This document shows positions 1 through 7,338 of a stretch of DNA of 10,474 nucleotides, in pieces (the stretch's first letter is position 1; each line of letters opens with the position of its first letter). This DNA comes from Stagonosporopsis chrysanthemi (Eukaryota > Ascomycota > Dothideomycetes > Pleosporales > Didymellaceae). Under the pieces are notes generated by a model. It had not been told where the DNA came from. It did not search any database and worked only from the letters and a program-made list of their open reading frames with translations. The stretch spans positions 1-10,474 of the forward strand of contig JAFISE010000395.1 in NCBI GenBank assembly GCA_022560025.1. Reading direction: 5' to 3'. The translations under genes were made by a program, and so were the position numbers.

Positions 1-25
1 CTGGGTGTGTTTGGGGGTGTGTGGT

Positions 26-69
<44 letters not shown>

Positions 70-88
70 GGGGGGGGGGGGGGGGGGT

Positions 89-152
<64 letters not shown>

Positions 153-169
153 GGGGGGGGGGGGGGGGG
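1..169. repeat. Terminal poly-G tract (low complexity, probably artefactual)
   Basis: The first 25 bases are a G/T mixture. Positions 26-169 are then almost pure G, interrupted only by single Ts at 69, 88 and 152. The run ends abruptly at an A-rich purine stretch (170-190). All three forward frames here are open but encode only polyglycine, so there is no gene. The tract is not a telomere: no TTAGGG-type unit is present, and the strand reading outward from the contig is C-rich, not G-rich. With the poly-C at the other end it is best read as a sequencing or assembly end effect, perhaps seeded by a short genuine G-run. A real G-rich microsatellite able to form quadruplexes cannot be excluded. 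Confidence 0.9.
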
Positions 170-644
170 AAAAAGAAAGGGAGGAAAGCCGGGGTGTGAG
201 CAGGTGAGGTATTAGATGGATGAGGTAGGAGGTGGCGGGACTATGCGCGCGTTTGGCTGTGCGGATGTCTTGGTCTGGTGGGACTGTATGGTTGTGGTGA
301 GTGCGACATGTATGTATGTCCTCGATGTGGGCGACTGTCTCGTACAATATATGTAGTTTCTAATTCCAGGCGGCTTTACTATCCGAGTGATTAGGCACTG
401 TTACATACTCCACTGCATCGATCAAGGCACGCTGAATGCTTGTTGTGCGGTCAGGCGACCAACGTGTAAGAGCGCGACGTCATCAGCCCACGTCTCTCAT
501 TACTGTAAAGGAAAGGAATCATGGATGCAGCATTTCGTGGTCTTTGGTTGGCATTTGTCAGTTCATTCATAATGTTTCTCTTTGGTATCGTAGATTTCGA
601 CACTTGGTTGCTTTGGTTTGCAGCATCAAAGTGTGCGCCGTTGG
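170..644. other. Intergenic region downstream of the HET gene
   Basis: This stretch of about 475 bases has no supported gene. The part nearest the poly-G tract (about 190-350) is visibly G/T-rich and contains a short ATGT-type run (atgtatgtatgt, around 309-320). The remainder looks like ordinary noncoding sequence and should hold the 3' untranslated region and polyadenylation region of the minus-strand HET gene, which ends at 645. Short open frames on both strands resemble no protein that I recognise. Confidence 0.6.
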
Positions 645-2938
645 CTACACGATTTTGAACACACGCGTCAGATGGTGCTGTGGCTGCGCTTCGTCTGCAG
701 AATAGCAATCCCCAACAATCTTCCAAGTGTTGTTTGCCTATGTTGCATCGTTAGATCTGATTCCACGTAAGCAAGCAAGTGGAGCAGACTTACCTGTTGC
801 CGCATGACGAACGGGAAACGGCACCCATCAATCTGTACCATACAGTCGCCTTCCTTCGATTGCTCCGGCCCCACAGCCCATTGTCCTTTGCTCGTGACGA
901 ACGCACAGCGCCCATACAGCACGTCTTCAATTCGTCGCAGCGTATTGCACTCATGCAGCTTCGCGCTACTGAGGTGCCCGCAGTCGCTCTTGTGGCTCTT
1001 CAGCGGACACTGCCTCCCGTTACTGCGGCGGTACTCCTCAAGCCACGCCTTAGCACTCCCGCCATCCTGAACAGAGTCGAGCGTGAGCGTGCTGATCATA
1101 CGTGCGACATTGTCATCAGTCTCAGCCCGGCCCTCGTTGTAAAACTCGAACAACCCGCCAATCGTCTCAATGCCCTGCGCACGCTCGATCCTCCCAACAA
1201 TGGCCCCGTGCACCACGAGCATAGAGTCAACCACATTGCACTTGGGCGCGTCGTCAGGACGGGAAAACACGCGGAGCGTCGCCCCGAACGAGGTCTGCCC
1301 CACGTCCTGCCCATGCATGAGCGAGACGGGGATCCACGCGCGCTCAGCGCGCCAGTCCGGGACCCAGGACGGCAACGGGACCGCGCTGGCGTCCTTGCAT
1401 GCGTGTGAATAAGTGTCTGGAAAAGCGCCGCTGCAGTACAGCGTCTCGACGCTGTTGCGCATCTCGGCCTGCGCAAAGTCTTGGAACAGCTGCTCGACGC
1501 TGGTGCCGTAGTTGACCTCGCGCTCCTTTGTTTCGAACGCGCTCAGTGCGTAGATGCGGTCCCGGGCCTCCTGGCAGCGCGAGACGTGCGCGCTGACGAG
1601 GAGACGCATGAAGTCGTGGTTTGCACTGGACTGGGCGCGGCGCTCGCGGAGGATGTGCATGAGGTGTAGGGCGTTGAGCAAGCTGCGGTCTTCAACGGCG
1701 TTGGCATCGAACTTCAGGTCGTCTTTGGTGTCGTCGATGTGGTGCAAGTGGTGCACGTGTCTCAGGATGAATTCGCTGGCGTCTTCGAGGAGCTTGAAGT
1801 CCAGTTCCCCGTGGCCGTCCAGCAGAAGGACTTTCCTGGAGAAAAACAACTCTTGGATGATCCATCTGCGCGTGAAGTACTCGTTCCTCAGTAGCGGCGC
1901 GACTTTATCTTTCAGGTGGTTGATATGGTGCCGATAAGGCCAAGCGCGCTCTAGATCGGACAGGACATGTATGTCATGGTTTCCCATCCATACCAGGGTC
2001 TGAGATGCACTTTGGTACACGTCTCCCATCTTTTGGACTTGCGCAGCCTTCTCTTGATTCGAGTCTTGGTTGATGCAGATGGCGTCGATCCACAAGGGCT
2101 GGAGGGGCCGTCTGTCACGAAGGTGGCGTAGCATTCTGATAGCATTGCTCCTCATCTTGAAAGTTTTCAAGCCTTCGTCAGTCTGGATTTTGATTGTGCC
2201 AGTCTGCGTGTCCTTTCCCCAAACGTACGACACTGCTTCGTAGGGAGTGCGATCTGTACGCTTGCGGACTTGTAATTCAATGACAATCTCGCTGGAGAAC
2301 TTGTCAAGCTCTTGCTTCTTGTCATCGTACCTCCTCGGGTGAAGTACAATGACACGTATCTCACCTTCCTGCAACGATCTGTACTGATACGTTGCAAAGT
2401 TGACGTTCTGGGTTTTCGTGGCCACCAGCGGAATCTGTTGCTCTGCGAGCTTCACAACCCCTCTGCGGTAGAGCATTGCCTGCATTTTGGGGAACGGATC
2501 TTTCTGCTCGTCGAGGAGCATAGGTTTCTCGTTGACCACCATCTTCTCTGCAACCACGTGTCTCTTTGTGACCACATTCTTCTCTTCGACATTCTTCTCT
2601 TCGACGACATGATTCCCTTCCCCAATACGTTCACCCTCGACAACTTTCTTCTCCTGGAAAACAACTTCCTCTTCGACGCCATCCTCATCTCCAACCCGAA
2701 CCACAAGCCGCCGAGAGCTTACGTCTGAGTCGCGATCGTGTACTGTGAAGTACCGCACAACAGGCGCAAACCGTCGAACCAGGACCGGCGAGATCGAGAT
2801 CCTGGGCAGCAACGACACCGCTCTCTCGCCATCGCTCTCAACGCCCTCGTAGTCGCTACCGCACAGACACGAAGCGAGAGAATAGGCCGTAGGAGAGCTC
2901 TCCCTCGGCGGGGGGATGTTCAATACCTGTTTCTCCAT
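645..2938 (-). CDS. HET-domain (heterokaryon incompatibility) protein, two exons
   Basis: The model is complement of 2938-794 joined to 737-645, giving 745 aa. HET domains (PF06985) occur in fungal non-self recognition proteins, where they can trigger incompatibility and cell death. Most genomic copies have no known partner. The visible domain signature is YEAVSYVWG (residues 233-241), LWIDAICINQD (from 282), then QVQKMGDVYQSAS and VWMG, and RRWIIQEL (357-364). Further typical HET-family landmarks are RDRIYALSAF (459-468), LPSWVPDW (522-529), GRCAFVT (from 676) and GDCMVQIDGCRFPFV. After splicing, the C-terminus contains TWKIVGDCY, which matches the usual ending of this family; the unspliced frame does not. 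The ATG at 2938 lies in an ideal CCACCATGG context. The frame is open three codons further upstream only to a TTG. The N-terminal 200 residues lack a known domain and carry VVxEKx repeats. No signal peptide or membrane segment is apparent. The specific incompatibility role is unknown. Confidence 0.9.
738..793 (-). other. Spliceosomal intron in the HET gene (56 nt)
   Basis: Read on the minus strand, the exon ends in CAG, followed by a consensus donor GTAAGT (793-788), a branch-site-like TCTAAC (755-750), and an acceptor ACATAG ending at 738. The length of 56 nt is typical of ascomycete introns and is not a multiple of three. Splicing falls exactly between codons and puts the second exon in a frame encoding 30 residues, beginning ANNTWKIVGDCY and ending with TAG at 647-645. 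The restored WKIVGDCY motif, which fits the HET-family C-terminus, is independent support for the splice. Confidence 0.88.
2501..2665 (-). repeat. Degenerate VVxEKx hexapeptide-repeat coding region with a perfect 15-nt tandem duplication
   Basis: Residues about 92-146 of the HET protein are a charged array of related short units: VVFQEKK, VVEGER, VVEEKN, VEEKN, VVTKRH, VVAEKM, VVNEKP, MLLDEQ. Within it, the 15 bases at 2576-2590 and 2591-2605 are identical (ATTCTTCTCTTCGAC on the plus strand) and encode EEKNV twice. The array keeps the reading frame, so expansion and contraction would be tolerated. It lies before the HET domain and may form a charged helical linker (inference). Confidence 0.75.
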
Positions 2939-3428
2939 GGTGGACAACCGATGGATATTTAGTTCATCGAGAACGACTGCAGCGCACTAACGGCTTTATG
3001 TTTGCGTATGTATGGGGGGTCCGCGGGAGGGAGCAGCCGGGCTTACGGGGCGCAGCGGTTTGGTGGCGGATCCCATTGAGAATAGATCGGCCAGCCTCGT
3101 CTGACATGCACCTTGGCGCTTAGCGAACATGCCCGCCTTTTGGCCCCCATCCCGGGGCTCCACGTGGCACGATTGGTGGATGCTGTGTCTAGTGAATGTC
3201 TCTTTTCCAGCAAGGATAGCATGGCTGACACGATGCGTGTGTCCTTGTTGTGAGTGCGGGGCGCAATGTGCGGATGTCGTTGGCGAGCGTGGAGGAAAGG
3301 ACAGTCCGGCATGTATGTAACGGGAAAACGGCCCCCAGGTTACTGGGACTGCATAGCCGGGTGCTCGGTTGCAGGATAAAGGCGGTGGCCAAAATTCACT
3401 GCAACGTTCCAACGTATCCATACCTGAT

Positions 3429-3459
3429 CGAGATGCCCTGCTGCCAGAATGGCATCTCG
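3429..3459. repeat. Perfect 9-bp inverted repeat (hairpin candidate)
   Basis: CGAGATGCC (3429-3437) and GGCATCTCG (3451-3459) are exact reverse complements separated by 13 bases. The hairpin is strong for its size but isolated in noncoding sequence. No U-run or RNA family signature accompanies it, so its role is unknown. Confidence 0.6.
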
Positions 3460-3958
3460 GCAGCCAGTGCACTATCATCTTACGATGGGCTTCCAAAGTC
3501 ACCAATATATCTTGCGCCAACGCTTGAGCCGTCAGGGTGCAACTCTGGCGAGCCATCTTCCCGTCTCTGGTCTCAATCAGCGAGTGTCAATGTGCTTACA
3601 TGGGCGACCAGGCGCAGCAATGCACGAAACACCATGGGCTCACGTGCACCCAACACAGGAATGAGAACATGAAGAATGTTGTCTCTGTGCAAGTCCACCT
3701 ATTGGTGTGTCTCATCACGGCTCCTTGGGTAGCGCTGTGATGGAGATCTCGTCAGGACTGGATGATGGTGCGGTTTATCAAGAGTCAGAACGTGTGTTCC
3801 TTGTGCTCTTGGTAGCTTCGAGCTGTTGGGGGTGACATGATGGTGCCAGCAATGAAGGTGAGTATCTCGTGAGCGCGTTTGGAAAGCAGCCCTACATTGG
3901 TACAATCGCGAAGGTCAGCCCTGTGTTGTGAAGGACATGCAAAGTGGCTCTGTTTGTA

Positions 3959-4017
3959 TACAATGCAACGATGAGATTGGCTCAACGCTCCCATCAAGGC
4001 AGATTCGCTGCATTGTA
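3959..4017. repeat. Imperfect inverted repeat with a long loop
   Basis: TACAATGCA (3959-3967) pairs with TGCATTGTA (4009-4017). After one mismatch, pairing continues inward by CG/CG, so 11 of 12 positions match around a loop of about 35 bases. It lies in the gene-poor region. It could be a chance structure, a protein-binding site or a remnant of a small inverted-repeat element, and no flanking target-site duplication was seen. Confidence 0.45.
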
Positions 4018-4725
4018 CAGTACGTCTACTTTCAGCCTCTCTCCATGTGCCTGAGGATACTACACGTCTCAAATTAGATGGAGCGTCGATCGCGATGTGC
4101 GCGCAACGACCCAAGTACCATCAATGCTCATGCGCTATGCAGGCGCTCCCGGCAGCACGGGCGTGTGGTGTCATGTGGCGGTAGGGCTGTGTCGAACGAG
4201 AGTCGTGCCTCTGGCGTGGCACCGACGCACAGGAGACCAATGCACAAACAAGGTTGCAATGCATTGGATTCGGCGTGCGCCCCAGACTGGATTTCTCGCC
4301 GGTCTGCGTGAGACAGCGTCGCTGGCTTCTGCACAGGTTGTTGTGACGACCGTGTCAAGATACGAGCAGGAGCATCCATGCAGGTCGTCGGCAGTTGTCG
4401 GCTGGGCAGTGGTCAACACATCACCTACGGCGGTCGGCCACGACGACAGAGCTGGACTGAGTCAAACTGCTGCTGTTGTCTGAGGTAGAGTGTCGTGAAA
4501 CACAATCAGCGGTGTGAGGCCAATCGGTGGGCGTTTGTCGTGCAAATTGCCAGATGGAGAAACAAAGACACGAGGACAGCCGTTGAGACTTGTAGAAGCA
4601 TCGTGAGACAGGTCGGGTGGCAGCACGATATAACCTCGACGTGCGGGGTGCCGGTTGGTACTCTTCCTGCAGAGGACACGACCAACAGGCTTGCATCGCC
4701 GTGTGCAGTGTGGGTTGGTGCACGT

Positions 4726-4735
4726 CGACGCGTCG
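4726..4735. promoter_or_regulatory. MCB-like ACGCGT palindrome upstream of the RNR-regulator gene
   Basis: CGACGCGTCG is a perfect 10-bp palindrome containing the MluI cell-cycle box core ACGCGT (4728-4733), about 440 bases before the ATG at 5171. In yeasts, ACGCGT is bound by MBF at G1/S genes, including those for DNA precursor synthesis, so the position is suggestive. However, the same hexamer also occurs inside coding sequence at 663, 8002 and 9293, so it is not rare here and function is unproven. Confidence 0.3.
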
Positions 4736-5156
4736 CCGGAGCTTGGTTCGCGTTACGAGCGCGACCGATCGTCGAGATCAGCAGCCTCCTCTTTTGCGCG
4801 CGGTGCCGTCATCCGATGCAAGCAAACGGCGGCGCCAGCGCTCTCCACGGCACTCGACCGCAGCACCTTCATCTCGTCGCTCTCACGATCCTCAGCACAT
4901 TCCATCGCGCACGCCCGCGTCGGCGTGTCAAGCCCTGCCCGCCCGCGCCCCTCGCCAATTTCTGAGCGCTGGAGCATCCTCGCGCCGCATAGACGGGCCC
5001 CGTGTGATTCGACGCTGGCCCGGCTGCAGCAGCCATCAGCGCCTGTGCACGCGGCCAGCGGCCGTGCAGTATCAGAACGCCCCACGTCTCGAGCACCACT
5101 GCATATGCGCCTGCAGCAACCCACGCACTGCCCGCCCACTACGGCCGCCCGCCCCT

Positions 5157-5204
5157 CGCCCTTGCCCACCATGTCGTCCACGCCCCTGCCTACCATGTCG
5201 TCCG
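5157..5204 (+). repeat. 24-nt tandem duplication carrying the start codon
   Basis: The units 5157-5180 and 5181-5204 match at 21 of 24 positions, and each contains ACCATGTCGTCC. The gene therefore has two in-frame ATGs (5171 and 5195) in nearly identical, good contexts. Initiation at the second would remove eight residues. Confidence 0.8.
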
Positions 5205-6169
5205 CAACAGACCGGCACAGGACGAAGCGCCCGTTCCAGCCCGCCATCACCAGCTACTTCCACGCCGCCGCCGCCGCCGCCGCCGCCGCCGACGACTCCG
5301 ACTCCGACATCGACATCTCCTCCGCCGACGACGCCGACGACCTTCACCCCCGCAGCGGCCCCCAGCTGCGCTCCATCCCACAGCCCAAACCGCCCCACGC
5401 AACCCTCGCGCCCGCGCTCCCCTCGGCCGTGCAATCCTCGCTCCTCAGCGTCGGCATGCGCGTCCGCAAATCCGTGCCCGAGGGCTACAAGACGCCCAAG
5501 GCCCTCGCATCCACGCACCTGCCCACCCCGCTGCGCAAACCGCACAGCGCCTACCGCGACTTCCCCGGCTCCGAGCCGCTGCACATCCCCGTCGACGCCC
5601 TCGCCGCGACCCTGCAGCACCAGCGCGAACTGCTCCCCTTCTGCGGCCTGAACAAGATCGGCGGGTACGCCGAGCAGCCGACCACACACCCGCTGCTCAG
5701 CAACACGGCATCGTTTCCGCTCCCCGCACAGGCGTTCTCGCAGCCCTTCTCCAGCCAGGACAGCGGGTACGGGACCGACATGGCGCGCAGCGGGGCCAAG
5801 CGGGGGTGGAGCGACGTGGACGCTTCGTCGCGCTTCCTCGCCGTCGGCGCAGGAGCAGGGCCGGCAGCGCGAGGCGGTCTGACCTCCCGCGCAAACAACT
5901 TCCTCTTCTCCATCCCTGCCCGCGTCTCTGGTGAAGACGATATCCCCGTCTCCCCGCTCTCCGAGTCGCCCCCTTCTTCTTACGTCGCGCCGCAGCGCTC
6001 CTACGCGCAGCCGAAGAGCAGGAGGAGGGCGATGCGCGACCAAGGGGACATGGAGGTCGAGGGCGTGGCGCATGCGGGGAGGCTGGCGGCAGGGCATGCG
6101 AGTGATTTCGAGGAAGCGGATTTTTTGGATATGGACGTGGATATGGACGCAGATAGGGTGGGTGCATGA
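5171..6169 (+). CDS. Spd1/Dif1-like ribonucleotide reductase regulator (RNR inhibitor, Hug domain) with PIP box
   Basis: A single-exon 332-aa protein. The diagnostic stretch is QSSLLSVGMRVRKSVPEGYKT (residues 88-108), followed by ELLPFCGLNKIGGY (153-166). Both are typical of the fungal RNR-inhibitor family (PF08591: Spd1, Dif1, Hug1). Known members restrain ribonucleotide reductase or control nuclear import of its small subunit, and are removed in S phase or after DNA damage. Residues 19-30 (KRPFQPAITSYF) contain a canonical PCNA-interacting PIP box, QxxIxxYF. Next come nine alanines (32-40), an Asp/Ser-rich acidic patch (41-57), a basic KSRRRAMR segment (282-289, possible nuclear signal) and an acidic tail DFEEADFLDMDVDMD (312-326). 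Long intervening parts look disordered, as in relatives. The ATG at 5171 (CCCACCATGTCG) is chosen; 5195 is an equally placed alternative. An in-frame ATG at 5105 has poor context, and the open frame beyond it has no start. Family call is firm; biochemical activity is inferred. Confidence 0.88.
   Translation: MSSTPLPTMSSATDRHRTKRPFQPAITSYFHAAAAAAAAADDSDSDIDISSADDADDLHPRSGPQLRSIPQPKPPHATLAPALPSAVQSSLLSVGMRVRKSVPEGYKTPKALASTHLPTPLRKPHSAYRDFPGSEPLHIPVDALAATLQHQRELLPFCGLNKIGGYAEQPTTHPLLSNTASFPLPAQAFSQPFSSQDSGYGTDMARSGAKRGWSDVDASSRFLAVGAGAGPAARGGLTSRANNFLFSIPARVSGEDDIPVSPLSESPPSSYVAPQRSYAQPKSRRRAMRDQGDMEVEGVAHAGRLAAGHASDFEEADFLDMDVDMDADRVGA
5264..5290 (+). repeat. (GCC)9 trinucleotide microsatellite coding polyalanine
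   Basis: Nine perfect GCC codons encode alanines 32-40, immediately after the PIP box of the RNR regulator. Perfect codon purity suggests recent slippage. Length change would alter spacing between the PIP box and the acidic patch without breaking the frame. Confidence 0.9.
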
Positions 6170-7338
6170 GCCTTGTCCTTCTTTTACGCTTTCGACGACT
6201 TTTCTTTTTCCTTATTTCTTCGACACGTCATCCACCTTTGGACCGCCGTGTTTTTTTTTTTCTCTTACATGTTTTTTTCTTCTCATCTTGAGATTGGCAT
6301 AGATTGCTTTAACGACGGCATCAGCGCAGCATTACCGGTTCTTCGTTTACCGCAGAGGACCATGTGGAAAAGGCGTTCACATTCGCGTCCAGCTTTGTTT
6401 TGGGTTTAGAGCGTAATTACCAGCAGAGGCCAGGTTTGCTCAGCTGAGTTTGGGAGAGGTTGGGTATATAACCCATGGATCTGGTGTTGGCACGTAGATG
6501 AATGAGTATGTGTTATATCTATTCTGCACCGCGCTGTGTCTATATTGCTTGACCTTGCCTCGCCTTTCCAACGTGGACAGGTGAAGCCACCCTGAACGGT
6601 CTTGGATTTCACTCCTTGGGCACGCGAAGCAGAACATGCATCTATCGATGTGTGTGTTGTCAAGTGCGACATTGTGGACAACCGATCAGGCTGGCGGGAA
6701 TTGGGCTGACGCTGTGCTGCGAGCTGCAAGTCGGACAATTTTCGGAGTCGCGCCGTGTTTCCATCTCCGAGCCCCACTGGGCGCCTTCCTCGCACCTCGT
6801 CGACGGTATGCAGAACCCTCGAGCGACGAATTCCAGAGCGACACGCAATACAATCCAATGCTCGCAATCTCGTTCAACTCTTCGTCGTGAAAGCACCAGT
6901 CCTTCCTGGAAAAGCCACGATGATCAGCTGTCGTGGCGGTGCTGTATGCGCTGCCGTTTCAGGCTGCCTTTTCCGGGCAGTGCAAGGCACCAGTCTATTG
7001 ACTTTGTAAATACGCATCTATTGACTCTCTTCCTCACTCAGGCTCTTCCTGGCCTCTCTCTCTCTACTACTCTGCCTTTTTTGGAGCCCCTCACAAGAGC
7101 TGTGTGCACAACATTGCTGTCTGTCTTTCCACCGATCCACCTCGGACTCCGCTTCGCGCGCTTCTCACCCATCATCCGGACATCGCGGCCACGACCAAAC
7201 GCCCGGACATCGCACAACACCTGCACGCAGTATTGAAAGACTCGTACTAGGGCCCACACTATCGGAGAGAAACATAGTGTGTCGTGTACTGGGCCGGACC
7301 TGCAGGCACTGTCCGAAAAAGGACTCCACCTTGCCACC
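6170..7338. other. Intergenic region: T-rich 3' segment, then promoter and leader of the F-box-like gene
   Basis: No supported gene. The first 120 bases after the stop are strikingly pyrimidine-rich on the plus strand, including T11 at 6251-6261 and T7 at 6272-6278, and probably hold the 3' untranslated region and transcript end of the RNR-regulator gene. A TATATAA element lies at 6465-6471. From about 7021 to 7145 the sequence is CT-rich, with runs such as CTCTCTCTCTACTACTCTGCC. CT-rich tracts of this kind are common just upstream of transcription starts in filamentous fungi, so this is the likely core promoter and leader of the gene starting at 7339. Open frames here (for example 6616-7236 plus) show no protein-like features. 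Confidence 0.6.
6461..6473 (+). promoter_or_regulatory. TATA-box-like element within a near-palindrome
   Basis: GGGTATATAACCC begins at 6462 and contains a consensus TATATAA (6465-6471). It is nearly symmetric, so either orientation is possible. The only ATG just downstream (6475) opens a frame of eight codons. If used, it would drive a long-leader or noncoding transcript, since the next gene starts about 870 bases away. Confidence 0.3.

Larger units (their letters stand above)
2939..5170. other. Long intergenic region between the divergent HET and RNR-regulator genes
   Basis: No supported gene lies in these roughly 2.2 kb. Open frames of up to about 190 codons exist on both strands (for example 2996-3556 on the minus strand and 4097-4483 on the plus strand), but their translations are compositionally random and show no motif. 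The region must hold both promoters. Visible local structure includes two inverted repeats (3429-3459 and 3959-4017) and one ACGCGT palindrome (4726-4735). From about 4900 to 5170 it becomes C-rich, as expected for the leader of the downstream gene. No tRNA or recognisable transposon remnant was found. An unrecognised noncoding RNA or a rapidly evolving small gene cannot be ruled out. Confidence 0.6.

Noticed and set aside
1..169. Telomere at the left end
   Set aside because: There is no TTAGGG-like repeat unit, and the outward-reading strand is C-rich, opposite to a telomeric end.
5..215. Three overlapping polyglycine open frames
   Set aside because: They are translations of the poly-G tract in three frames with no other composition, and carry no evidence of coding.
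779..1408. Plus-strand 209-codon frame opposite the HET gene
   Set aside because: It is antisense to a convincingly coding HET frame, and its translation shows no motif.
2945..2947. Upstream TTG as start of the HET protein
   Set aside because: Nuclear fungal genes normally start at ATG. The ATG at 2938 three codons later is in a perfect CCACCATGG context.
2996..3556. Minus-strand 186-codon frame in the intergenic region
   Set aside because: It is rich in Cys, His, Pro and Arg without pattern, with no domain and no supporting start or splice signal.
4655..5170. Upstream extension of the RNR-regulator reading frame
   Set aside because: The frame is open because the sequence is GC-rich, but its only ATG (5105) is in poor context and the translated part has no family similarity.
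5072..6097. Minus-strand 341-codon frame opposite the RNR regulator
   Set aside because: It is a GC-driven shadow of the coding strand; the GCC repeat becomes polyglycine. The plus strand carries the recognisable family motifs.
6406..6867. Minus-strand 153-codon frame upstream of the F-box-like gene
   Set aside because: It has random-looking composition, overlaps other equally poor frames and has no recognisable motif.
6983..7041. Possible short intron in the leader of the F-box-like gene (GTAAAT near 7006 to CACTCAG near 7041)
   Set aside because: The implied intron is only about 36 bases, below the usual fungal minimum, and nothing else supports it.
7279..7338. GTG start at 7279 for the F-box-like gene
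   Set aside because: GTG is not a normal start here. The ATG at 7339 has an ideal context, and the 20 upstream residues look like leader sequence.
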